Below are positions 1 through 6,175 of a DNA stretch of 7,538 nt, in pieces. The notes under the pieces were generated by a model. The model had not been told where the DNA came from. It ran no database searches and saw only the letters and a list, made by a program, of their open reading frames with translations. The position numbers were made by a program, and so were the translations under genes. Each line of letters opens with the position of its first letter. Position 1 is the first letter of the stretch. This DNA is from Hyphomicrobiales bacterium (GTDB lineage: Bacteria > Pseudomonadota > Alphaproteobacteria > Rhizobiales > Aestuariivirgaceae), in assembly GCA_025356765.1 (NCBI GenBank), contig JANXRO010000301.1, positions 1-7,538 on the forward strand, in the 5' to 3' direction.

Positions 1-572
1 GCGCCTTGTTTGAAAACTTGATTGACCGCCAACACGCGAACATTCTGAATCACTGTTTCGCTGTGAACGATATTCTCACCCGTTTTTTGGTCAGAATGTT
101 TCTTGGTCAAAATCACATCCACGCGATCATTTGGCAAAATAAAGCCGCCAGCCGATGACTGCGCCGAAATTTTAACTGAAATGGCGCGCATGCCCTTGGG
201 CAAAATAGCGCTCATAAATCCGCCAGCGCCTGGCAGAACTATCTTCTTGTCCAAAATTGCTTCGTCTTTGAAGAATGGCAAGCGTGCCCTTGCCAATGCC
301 ATGTCTTTCAACGCATCAGGCTTTGCCTCGCGTGAAATCATCGCGGGTAAAATGTTGTCTTTGGGCCATGGCTTCCAAATCAAAGCGCCTTCGCCCAGCT
401 TGTCTCCCATTAAAATGTCTTTTGCAGCAACCAGCACATCAGTTGTTTGAACAGTGTTCACAACTTCCTGTTTCACATCTTGCTTGTGGTTCAGCACGTT
501 GCGCATCATCAAACCCGCAACGACTGCACAACCAACTGCACCAATCAGTGCTATCGTGCGCATTTTACTCAT
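1..572 (-). CDS. cpaB: Tad pilus assembly protein CpaB (3' truncated by window edge)
   Basis: CpaB (RcpC) is an inner-membrane-anchored periplasmic component of the Tad/Flp pilus machine, thought to work with the CpaC secretin. The 190 visible codons show one N-terminal membrane segment (about residues 6-22). A SAF-like region follows (about 44-112, from TDVLVAAKDI), then the start of the RcpC/CpaB domain, with RAISVKIS at 129-136 and GGFILPNDRVDVIL at 142-155. That last stretch is the typical CpaB hallmark. The ATG at 572-570 is preceded by GTGAGGA at good spacing; a second ATG lies only three codons in, so the start is firm to within a few residues. The gene lies 85 bp downstream of cpaA on the same strand and probably belongs to the same cluster, but it may also have its own promoter in that gap. 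The C-terminal part of the protein lies outside the window. Confidence 0.93.
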   Translation of the reverse strand, partial: MSKMRTIALIGAVGCAVVAGLMMRNVLNHKQDVKQEVVNTVQTTDVLVAAKDILMGDKLGEGALIWKPWPKDNILPAMISREAKPDALKDMALARARLPFFKDEAILDKKIVLPGAGGFMSAILPKGMRAISVKISAQSSAGGFILPNDRVDVILTKKHSDQKTGENIVHSETVIQNVRVLAVNQVFKQG

Positions 573-587
573 TTTAATCCTCACACA

Positions 588-601
588 GTGCCATTGGGCA
601 C
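588..601 (-). other. Short perfect hairpin in the cpaB leader
   Basis: GTGCC and GGCAC form a perfect 5-bp GC-rich inverted repeat around a 4-base loop, ending about 5 bases upstream of the cpaB GAGGA ribosome binding site. No T tract follows on the minus strand, so it is not a terminator of cpaA. It could shape the mRNA leader of cpaB or be chance. Confidence 0.3.
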
Positions 602-607
602 CAACTC

Positions 608-648
608 TAAATTCAGTTTGGCTTAGGAATCGTCAAATTAAGGTTAAC
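608..648 (-). promoter_or_regulatory. Putative CtrA-like box and promoter upstream of cpaB
   Basis: Read on the minus strand, positions 647-632 give TTAA, seven bases, then TTGAC. This is one mismatch from the CtrA consensus TTAA-N7-TTAAC known from Caulobacter and relatives. The second half overlaps TTGACG (636-631), a good -35 hexamer. Seventeen bases further on lies a poor -10 candidate, AATTTA (613-608). A good -35 with a poor -10 under an activator box is the arrangement expected of an activated promoter. The box ends 59 bases before the cpaB ATG. Binding by CtrA is an inference. Confidence 0.4.
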
Positions 649-657
649 AAAAAGACA

Positions 658-1173
658 TTAGGCAACACCGATCATCCACCAGGTGTTCTTGAAAACAAGA
701 AGCCCACCCAGCGCAAAAGCAAATCCATAAGGCACATTGGGCTTCACCTGCGCCAACTTGAGGCGAAGTTTTCCAAGGCTTGGCGTTTTGTCGCCTTCAA
801 TTTCCCAACTCATCATGAACACCGACCAAAGCCCCACAACAATTGCAAGAACGCCGCCAACCATTGCTGTCATAAAAAGAAAGGGCAGGGTTTGCGATGT
901 GCCAAACCACAGGCCCGCAGCAGCCATCAATTTGGCATCACCACCGCCAAACAGCCCGACTTGAAAAAATAAAAAGCCAGCGCCGAATAGCAAAGCGCCA
1001 GAGACAAGATGCAATCCAAATTCATTCCACGGCATGCCCAAAGCCAGCGCCATTGGGAAAAATAAAATCGCAGTCAGCATGGTCAACCAATTGGGAATGC
1101 GAAAAGACATGACATCGCTGGCAGCAGCAACGATTAATAATGTAGGCAGAAGAATTTGTGACAAGGCGTGCAT
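658..1173 (-). CDS. cpaA: Prepilin peptidase CpaA (A24 family)
   Basis: CpaA is the inner-membrane aspartic peptidase that removes the short leader of Flp pilins and TadE-like pseudopilins. The 171-residue protein carries both catalytic aspartates in their usual settings: D20 in SDVMSFRIPN (19-28) and D79 in GGGDAKL (76-82), the GxGD motif. It is almost entirely hydrophobic, with several membrane segments, and ends with the family-typical VPYGFAFALGG (147-157). The length fits the short CpaA/TadV class, which lacks the N-methyltransferase domain of PilD. I chose ATG 1173-1171 because CGGAGA sits 7 bases upstream; the frame stays open to an ATG at 1212, but that would add a 13-residue non-hydrophobic leader (MNVGAIHSLGDCL) with no better ribosome site. 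It precedes cpaB on the same strand. Likely substrates include the two pseudopilins encoded at 2011-3147. Confidence 0.93.
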   Translation of the reverse strand: MHALSQILLPTLLIVAAASDVMSFRIPNWLTMLTAILFFPMALALGMPWNEFGLHLVSGALLFGAGFLFFQVGLFGGGDAKLMAAAGLWFGTSQTLPFLFMTAMVGGVLAIVVGLWSVFMMSWEIEGDKTPSLGKLRLKLAQVKPNVPYGFAFALGGLLVFKNTWWMIGVA

Positions 1174-1357
1174 TAAACAGTCTCCGAGAGAATGAATTGC
1201 ACCGACATTCACACGCAGATTGTAAAGACCAAGTTAACCTTGAGAATTTATTGAGATTTGAGAGGGCCAAGTTTTGGTAACTTAAGATTCATCATTGTCT
1301 GGCAAGGTTTCGTTTAGGTTTGTCACATGCAGACGCTGTGGGTTGGAGAATTAAACA
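1174..1357. promoter_or_regulatory. Divergent control region between cpaA and the pilus N-domain gene
   Basis: This 184-bp gap must hold promoters for both directions. A GTTAACCTT site at 1233-1241 (plus strand) is identical to the nine bases in the box before cpaB. Read toward cpaA it gives AATT-N7-TTAAC, a degenerate CtrA-like box, followed directly by TTGGTC (1232-1227) as a possible -35. A weak AATGTC (1209-1204) lies 17 bases on. The site is 60 bases from the cpaA start. For the plus-strand gene I see a good ribosome site (GGAG at 1345-1348) but no convincing -35/-10 pair. Confidence 0.4.
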
Positions 1358-1852
1358 ATGCGTAACGTTTTGAAATTGAGCGCGGCACTTCTCGTTTGTG
1401 GCCTGATGGCCGGAACGGCACATGCTGCAACACTTCTCACCCTTGAACTCGATCAGAGCCAAGTGATCACCGTGAACGCCGATCCAGCAAGCATTGTGGT
1501 GGGCAATCCTTCCATCGCAGATGCTTCAATCAACGGCCGCCAAATTTTCATTCACGGCCATTCATTTGGTCAAACCAATTTGATGGTGTTTGATCAAGCT
1601 GGCAATAAGCTGGTCGATTATGAACTTACAATTTCTCACAACACATCAAACCAAGTGGCTATATTTAGCAGCACACCCGATGAAGGCCCTGTGCGTTATT
1701 CATTTTCCTGTGTGCCGAATTGTGAAGCGAACATGATTCCCGGTGATGGTGTTAACTGGACAAAAAATATTATTCTTCTCAACCGTGCCAAATATGAATT
1801 TGCCACGGGCCAAAAATCTGCCGATGCAAAAGCGCCAGCAGCTCCACAATAA
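1358..1852 (+). CDS. Secreted pilus assembly protein, stand-alone pilus-formation N-terminal domain
   Basis: The 164-residue protein has a clear Sec signal peptide (K6, hydrophobic core 8-19, AHA-A cleavage near residue 23), so it acts in the periplasm or at the outer membrane. Residues about 28-95 match the domain that forms the N-terminus of type II/III secretins and CpaC: VITVNADPASIVVGNP (36-51), ADASINGRQIFI (54-65) and GQTNLMVFDQAG (71-82). No secretin domain follows. Instead there is a short tail with a CxxxC pair (C118, C122), which could form a disulfide, and an Ala/Pro-rich end. Stand-alone versions of this domain occur near Tad loci in Rhizobiales; the exact role is unknown, but support of the pilus channel is likely. 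The ATG is set by GGAG nine bases upstream. A strong terminator follows 24 bases after the stop, so it is probably transcribed alone. Confidence 0.85.
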   Translation: MRNVLKLSAALLVCGLMAGTAHAATLLTLELDQSQVITVNADPASIVVGNPSIADASINGRQIFIHGHSFGQTNLMVFDQAGNKLVDYELTISHNTSNQVAIFSSTPDEGPVRYSFSCVPNCEANMIPGDGVNWTKNIILLNRAKYEFATGQKSADAKAPAAPQ

Positions 1853-1876
1853 GCCAATCTCAAGAATTGTTTGAAC

Positions 1877-1905
1877 AAAGGCGGCACCCCATGGTGCCGC
1901 TTTTT
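1877..1905 (+). terminator. Rho-independent terminator after the pilus N-domain gene
   Basis: GCGGCACC (1881-1888) pairs perfectly with GGTGCCGC (1893-1900) around a CCAT loop. A run of five T follows at 1901-1905, with purine-rich AAAG just before the stem. It separates the upstream gene from the TadE pair. The remaining gap (1906-2010) is AT-rich and should contain the TadE promoter, but I cannot point to clear hexamers there. Confidence 0.9.
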
Positions 1906-2010
1906 CGTTTTAAATTACCTAAAACTTTACCAAATTTATTCAACTCATCTCAATCTCGCAGATTTAGACAGAAGGTTGAGAAAATAGGTTTTCCTGTTTG
2001 GGAGAGTTAC

Positions 2011-2565
2011 ATGTTGAAGAAAATCACCAGATGTTTGAGGCAAGCAGCTGCGCAATGGAAAAAATCCGAGCGTGGTTCAGCCGCTGTTGAATTTGCACTT
2101 GTGGCAGGCCCATTCATTATGGTTTTGGGCACGTTGGTGGAAACGGGTTTGATGATGCTAACCGAACACGCCATTCAATCTGGTGTGCAAGACGCAGCGC
2201 GCTTGGTGCGCACCGGCCAAGTGAAATCAAAAAATCTCGATGCTACAGCATTCAAAGCTTCGGTATGCAACACAGCGGGCATCATCATCAATTGTTCAAC
2301 CGGCGTTACGGTTTATGTAAACAGCGCGGTTAATTTTGCATCGCTTGCGTCTTCGCTTCCTTCATTCACCAATGTTGGCCCATCAACGGCAACGCCCAAT
2401 CCACCAGTCGTGTTCACACCGGGCTCTGGCTCACAACCGGCCGCAGTGATTGCAACCTATGACTGGACATTTTCAATGTGGGGCATGACCCCCTTTGGCA
2501 ATGTTCAAGGTGGCGCGGCGCGACGTTTGGTTGGCTTTGCCATTTTCCAAAACGAGCCATTTTAA
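2011..2565 (+). CDS. TadE-like pseudopilin
   Basis: The 184-residue protein has the class hallmark of TadE-like pseudopilins: a short basic leader, a cleavage site ERG|SAAVEF (G22/S23) with glutamate at mature position +5 (E27), then a hydrophobic helix (about 28-50). CpaA would process it at the inner membrane, after which it would act as a minor component of pilus assembly. Typical TadE features follow: DAARLVRTGQ (61-70), C86 and C95 as a possible disulfide, and a variable C-terminal half rich in Ser, Pro and Thr (about 110-160). The start is ATG 2011, with GGGAGAG six bases upstream. The frame stays open back into the terminator hairpin, but that extension would put about 48 residues before the leader and has no ribosome site. 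It lies 6 bases before the next pseudopilin gene, so the two are surely co-transcribed. Confidence 0.9.
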   Translation: MLKKITRCLRQAAAQWKKSERGSAAVEFALVAGPFIMVLGTLVETGLMMLTEHAIQSGVQDAARLVRTGQVKSKNLDATAFKASVCNTAGIIINCSTGVTVYVNSAVNFASLASSLPSFTNVGPSTATPNPPVVFTPGSGSQPAAVIATYDWTFSMWGMTPFGNVQGGAARRLVGFAIFQNEPF

Positions 2566-2571
2566 GAAAGA

Positions 2572-3147
2572 ATGACCATGATCAGCAAATTTTTAAAAGC
2601 AGATAAAGGCATGGCCGGCATTGAAGCGGCCCTAATCATGCCATTTATGCTGCTGCTCTATTTCAGCCTGCATGATTTGACAGCGCTTATCACCTTCAAT
2701 CGCAAAATCACCTCAACCGCCAGCACCATTGCTGACGTGGTGGGTCAATCAACAACAGCCAACACAACAAAAGCTGTGGTTCAAGATGATTTGCAAGCCG
2801 CCGGCATGATTATGCAACCCACACCAATGTCAGACGTGCATGTGGATATTATTGATTATCGCATCAAGAACGGAACGCCCACTGCGATTTGGCAAACCCA
2901 CACAACAACGGGCCCTGCCTGTTCCACGCCGTCGATATCAAACATGCCAGCCCTGATGAGTTCAGGCAATGACGTGATCGTTGCTGTGGCTTGCATGAAC
3001 TACACGCCCTATGTGGCCACATTTTTAGGCTCTAACCTTTTGGGGTCAACATCGTTCATGATTCAACAAACCATCACCGCAAGGCCGCGCGGCTCTGCCA
3101 CATTGGATTGCTATGTCAGCGGAACATCGGGCACGTTGTGTAGCTAA
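2572..3147 (+). CDS. Second TadE/TadG-type pseudopilin
   Basis: This 191-residue protein also has a prepilin-like N-terminus: KADKG|MAGIEAAL, with cleavage after G13 and glutamate at +5 (E18), then a hydrophobic helix to about residue 40. The periplasmic part contains VHVDIIDYRI (89-98) and four cysteines (117, 141, 180, 190), two of them near the C-terminus. It lacks the von Willebrand A domain of full-length TadG, so it fits a TadE/TadF-like minor pseudopilin better than TadG. The ATG at 2572 is only 6 bases after the upstream stop; the weak AAGAAAG site actually fits the second ATG (2578) better, so the first two residues are uncertain. It pairs with the preceding pseudopilin in a two-gene unit closed by a strong terminator. 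Confidence 0.87.
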   Translation: MTMISKFLKADKGMAGIEAALIMPFMLLLYFSLHDLTALITFNRKITSTASTIADVVGQSTTANTTKAVVQDDLQAAGMIMQPTPMSDVHVDIIDYRIKNGTPTAIWQTHTTTGPACSTPSISNMPALMSSGNDVIVAVACMNYTPYVATFLGSNLLGSTSFMIQQTITARPRGSATLDCYVSGTSGTLCS

Positions 3148-3173
3148 GCCACCAAAACGTTTCTCAAATCTGC

Positions 3174-3201
3174 AAAGGCCAGCATTCGTGCTGGCCTTTT
3201 T
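3174..3201 (+). terminator. Rho-independent terminator after the pseudopilin pair
   Basis: AAAGGCCAGCA (3174-3184) pairs perfectly with TGCTGGCCTTT (3189-3199) around a TTCG loop, and the T run continues to 3201. On the opposite strand the stem is followed by only three T, so it works mainly for the plus strand. It marks the end of the pilus genes in this window. Confidence 0.93.
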
Positions 3202-3231
3202 CAATTAAAAGCCAAGTTGCGTCACAAACCC

Positions 3232-3258
3232 TTGAACCCGCCAAAACAATAGTATAGG
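3232..3258 (+). promoter_or_regulatory. Possible promoter of tRNA-Ser
   Basis: TTGAAC (3232-3237) and TATAGG (3253-3258) lie 15 bases apart, shorter than ideal. The -10 element lies 16 bases before the tRNA 5' end, a normal distance for a short-leader tRNA transcript. The terminator upstream means the tRNA needs its own promoter near here. Confidence 0.35.
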
Positions 3259-3274
3259 GCAAGCCCAACGTTGC

Positions 3275-3365
3275 GGAAGGATGGCCGAGTGGTTTAAGGC
3301 ACACGCCTGGAACGCGTGCGTAGGTTAATAGCCTACCGAGGGTTCGAATCCCTCTTCTTCCGCCA
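3275..3365 (+). tRNA. tRNA-Ser (anticodon GGA), CCA encoded
   Basis: It folds as a complete class II tRNA. The acceptor stem pairs GGAAGGA (3275-3281) with TTCTTCC (3355-3361), followed by G73 and an encoded CCA (3363-3365). The anticodon stem is CACGC/GCGTG with loop CTGGAAC, giving anticodon GGA (3309-3311), which reads UCC and UCU serine codons. The long variable arm has a GTAGG/CCTAC stem, as required for serine tRNAs. The T arm is GAGGG-TTCGAAT-CCCTC. No mismatches suggest a pseudogene. The lptF/lptG-type gene on the other strand ends only 20 bases downstream. Confidence 0.97.
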
Positions 3366-3385
3366 GCGTCCCAATCACCAACAGC

Positions 3386-4552
3386 CTATCGCGCCGTGTT
3401 AAAACCGGGCTTTGTGGAAAGCCACCGCATCCTAAAAAACACGACAAGTGTCAAAATCATAAAGGGCAACCACAGTGTGACCAGCACGGGAAGATCACCC
3501 TTGCGCGACACCGATGTGGCCATGCCCAAAAATTGGTGAAAAGCCAAAATTGTTAAAAGACCGGCTAAGAAACGAAACGGGCTTGGGTTACGCCGCGGTT
3601 CAATTACAAACAAAACTGCGATGAACGGCAGTAATAAAATATAGAGAACCTGCACAATGCGATAGTTCAACTCTGCCTGCATAGGAATTGGCGAAACCTT
3701 GCCCGCATAGTCCCCAGGCGGGCCAGACCACGCCAATTCGTCAAATGTCATTTCCCATTCAGATGATCCGCGTTTGCGAAAACGGCTGGTGTCGATGGCC
3801 CGAACCGGGCCTTTCAGCTTGGAACTTGAACTGGCGTTATAAGCCTCAGGCAGAACCAGACCTTGATCATTGCGGGCCAGATTAATTTGCATCATGCGCA
3901 CATCTTCAACATCGTAATATTGATTGGGGTCATCATCCACAATCGTCACATGGCCTTTTGATCCGCCAGTGGTTACGGTTTTTCCATCATCATAGGTTTG
4001 ATAAACAAAGATCTTGCCAAACTCGTTGCTTTTGGGCGCAATATTATCAATCAAAACGGTTTTTCCGCCGCCGCTGACAAACAAATCGCCGCCTTCGGGA
4101 AGCAAGCTGACAAAGCGTTGAATTTGATGAACGAAATTGGCGCTGTTATAAATCGAAAGCGGTTGAAACCAGCCTAAAATGCAAAAATCTGCCGCGGCCA
4201 CCAGGAGGGACAACAACACCGCCGGAACCATCAATCGGTGCAAGCTATAGCCCAAGGCATGCATGGCATCGAGTTCACGGTTTTGGGCCAATCCGGCAAA
4301 ACCCAGCATCACCCCAACGGCCAGCGCCATTTGCATGGCCAAACCTGAATAAAGCGCCACCCACTGGCTTAAATAGGTAATCATCAGGGCCACAAGATTG
4401 TCTTGATGAAGGGCAAGACCAAGCCCTTGGCGAAAGCGCACGCATTCCAAAATCAGCAGCACAAAAATGAAAATATTGCGCATGGGCCTCAAAATCACCC
4501 ACAGCACATAAAGATCAATTCTGCTAAATTTAAAAAATGATAGGGTTTGCAT
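3386..4552 (-). CDS. LptF/LptG-type permease (YjgP/YjgQ family)
   Basis: The family supplies the two membrane subunits of the Lpt ABC transporter, which extracts lipopolysaccharide from the inner membrane and passes it to the periplasmic bridge. The 388 residues match the usual length and layout. There are three N-terminal membrane segments (about 24-44, 55-88, 104-127) and a periplasmic beta-rich domain (about 130-290). Three C-terminal segments follow (about 300-318, 326-346, 355-374). The coupling motif NRELDAMHALGYS (91-103) and AELNYR (293-298) are family signatures. I cannot decide between LptF and LptG. The two genes usually sit side by side, but here there is only one, facing away from a glycosyltransferase operon. 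The ATG at 4552-4550 has no clear ribosome site, yet the N-terminal RIDLYVLWVILRP is family-like, so later starts are less likely. No terminator is seen before the convergent tRNA. Confidence 0.88.
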   Translation of the reverse strand: MQTLSFFKFSRIDLYVLWVILRPMRNIFIFVLLILECVRFRQGLGLALHQDNLVALMITYLSQWVALYSGLAMQMALAVGVMLGFAGLAQNRELDAMHALGYSLHRLMVPAVLLSLLVAAADFCILGWFQPLSIYNSANFVHQIQRFVSLLPEGGDLFVSGGGKTVLIDNIAPKSNEFGKIFVYQTYDDGKTVTTGGSKGHVTIVDDDPNQYYDVEDVRMMQINLARNDQGLVLPEAYNASSSSKLKGPVRAIDTSRFRKRGSSEWEMTFDELAWSGPPGDYAGKVSPIPMQAELNYRIVQVLYILLLPFIAVLFVIEPRRNPSPFRFLAGLLTILAFHQFLGMATSVSRKGDLPVLVTLWLPFMILTLVVFFRMRWLSTKPGFNTAR

Positions 4553-4565
4553 CTGACCAGTGCAT

Positions 4566-4594
4566 TTGACACGCTTTCATACAGTTTGTAAGTG
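4566..4594 (+). promoter_or_regulatory. Possible -35 element for the glycosyltransferase operon
   Basis: A perfect TTGACA (4566-4571) stands in the 39-bp gap between the divergent permease and glycosyltransferase genes. The hexamer 17 bases on is TAAGTG, a poor -10. If it is used, transcription would begin near 4601, downstream of the first possible GTG start and close to a TTG at 4604. Confidence 0.25.
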
Positions 4595-6172
4595 CTTATT
4601 CAATTGGCCATAGAATATCCGTTGTTTTCCGCCACAGAGGCAAAACAGCACGCTGCCAAAGCCTTGTTTGAAGATCGGAAGTTCACCAACGTGATAGAGT
4701 TTTTTGTCGAGGCTTTTGCCTTTTTTGCAACGGTAATGATTGTTGTTTATTCTTTGGCGCAAGCCGCCTTGGCCTACTCTTATAGCCGCAGCAAAAGTTC
4801 GAATGCAAAACCGCCCGTAACCCCTGTGGGCTGGGCTGGCAATCTGCCGCGCGTATTGATTCAACTACCCATTTACAACGAACAATATGTGGTTGAACGT
4901 CTGCTTAACTGCATGGCAAAAATGGACTATCCGAAAGACAAACTCAGCATTCAATTGCTGGATGACTCAAGCGACGAAACCACCGAAATTGCGGCCCGCG
5001 TTATTGCCCAACTCAAAACCCAAGGCATTGATATTGAACACGTGCGACGGGCAGATCGCAAAGGCTTCAAGGCGGGCGCTTTGCAATATGGTTTGGGTTT
5101 GAACGACAGCGAATTCGTCGCCATTTTTGATGCTGATTTTTTACCCCGTCCAGAATTTATCAAACAGGTTGTGGCCTATTTTGGCGATCCCAAAGTGGGC
5201 ATGGTGCAAACCCGTTGGGAACATCTCAACTATAATTATTCGTTGATCACGCGTTTGATGGGCTTTGCTATTGATAACCATTTTTCTGTCGAACAGGGCG
5301 GGCGTCAGGCCTCTGATAATTTCATCAATTTCAATGGCACGGGCGGGATGTGGCGCCGGGCAACCATTGAAGATGCAGGCGGCTGGGAAAGCGATTGCCT
5401 GACGGAAGATTTAGATTTGAGCTTCCGTTCACAACTGAAAGGTTGGAAATTTTTATTTGTTGAAAGCATCACCACACCATCTGAACTTCCCGTTGAGATG
5501 AACGCTGTGCGCAGCCAGCAATTTCGTTGGACAAAGGGTGCCGCTGAAACTGGCAAGAAAACGTTGGTTAATTTGTGGTCTTCCAATGCGCCGTTGATGT
5601 CAAAAATTGTGGGTTCATTTCACATGTTCAACAGCCTGGTATTTTTGTTCATGCATTTCTTCGTGGTCAGCATGTTGCTGTTGCCATGGTTCACACATTT
5701 CAGCACCGGCCCCTTGTTCTGGACATTGAAAGTGCTGATCGCCATTTCCTTCATTGGCATGATTTATACATTCGGAACAGCCCAGCGCTTGGGCGATTTT
5801 ACGGCTGGCAAAAAAAGCCCGTTGCATATTGTGTTGATGACCGTATTTTTCACATCAACTGCCATTGGGCTTTCATTCGCAAATTCTTGGGCCATCATCC
5901 AAGCTTTCACCGGCAAGGTTACGCCCTTTGTGCGCACGCCGAAACTGAACATCGTGAAAAAAGATCAGAATGAAGCGAACAACAAGGCCTATAAAATTAA
6001 GGCCCTGCCGCCCGCTGCATATGTTGAAATTCTCTACACGTTTATTTTCGTGGGCATGGTTATCTATTGTCTGCCCCATGCAGCGTCGACCTTCATTGAA
6101 GTTTATGCCTATTTTGCCATCGGCTTTGGCTTTGTGGCATTTAATACGCTGAAAGAATCGATCAGGAATTAG
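4592..6172 (+). CDS. Membrane-bound processive-type family 2 glycosyltransferase
   Basis: The 526-residue protein belongs to the GT2 group that includes cellulose, mannan and glucomannan synthases. A membrane segment lies at about 35-62, followed by the cytoplasmic GT-A domain. All motifs of processive inverting synthases are present: LPIYNEQYVVERLL (92-105), DDSSD (124-128), DAD (180-182), TED (271-273, with the catalytic base) and QQFRW (309-313). Several C-terminal membrane segments follow (about 338-366, 376-394, 411-439, 477-495, 499-516), with the conserved loop FVRTPK at 446-451. It probably uses a nucleotide sugar to build a beta-linked glycan while passing it through the membrane; the sugar cannot be read from the sequence. 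A stop codon directly precedes GTG 4592, so the start is this GTG or a later TTG (4604, 4622). No ribosome site is visible. The next gene begins 3 bases after the stop. Confidence 0.9.
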   Translation: MLIQLAIEYPLFSATEAKQHAAKALFEDRKFTNVIEFFVEAFAFFATVMIVVYSLAQAALAYSYSRSKSSNAKPPVTPVGWAGNLPRVLIQLPIYNEQYVVERLLNCMAKMDYPKDKLSIQLLDDSSDETTEIAARVIAQLKTQGIDIEHVRRADRKGFKAGALQYGLGLNDSEFVAIFDADFLPRPEFIKQVVAYFGDPKVGMVQTRWEHLNYNYSLITRLMGFAIDNHFSVEQGGRQASDNFINFNGTGGMWRRATIEDAGGWESDCLTEDLDLSFRSQLKGWKFLFVESITTPSELPVEMNAVRSQQFRWTKGAAETGKKTLVNLWSSNAPLMSKIVGSFHMFNSLVFLFMHFFVVSMLLLPWFTHFSTGPLFWTLKVLIAISFIGMIYTFGTAQRLGDFTAGKKSPLHIVLMTVFFTSTAIGLSFANSWAIIQAFTGKVTPFVRTPKLNIVKKDQNEANNKAYKIKALPPAAYVEILYTFIFVGMVIYCLPHAASTFIEVYAYFAIGFGFVAFNTLKESIRN

Positions 6173-6175
6173 CCC

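Noticed and set aside
454..972. A 172-codon open frame on the plus strand.
   Set aside because: It lies antisense to cpaB and cpaA, has no recognisable domain or ribosome site, and shows the biased composition of a shadow frame.
1174..1212. Extension of cpaA to an ATG at 1212.
   Set aside because: The added 13 residues are not family-like, and the ATG at 1173 has a clear GGAGA site at correct spacing.
1867..2010. Upstream extension of the TadE-like gene, giving a 232-residue protein.
   Set aside because: The extra codons run through a strong terminator hairpin and lack a ribosome site. ATG 2011 has GGGAGAG and gives the normal short pseudopilin leader.
3275..3365. tRNA-Ser as an attachment site for an integrated element.
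   Set aside because: I see no second copy of the tRNA 3' end in the window, no integrase, and ordinary core genes on both sides.
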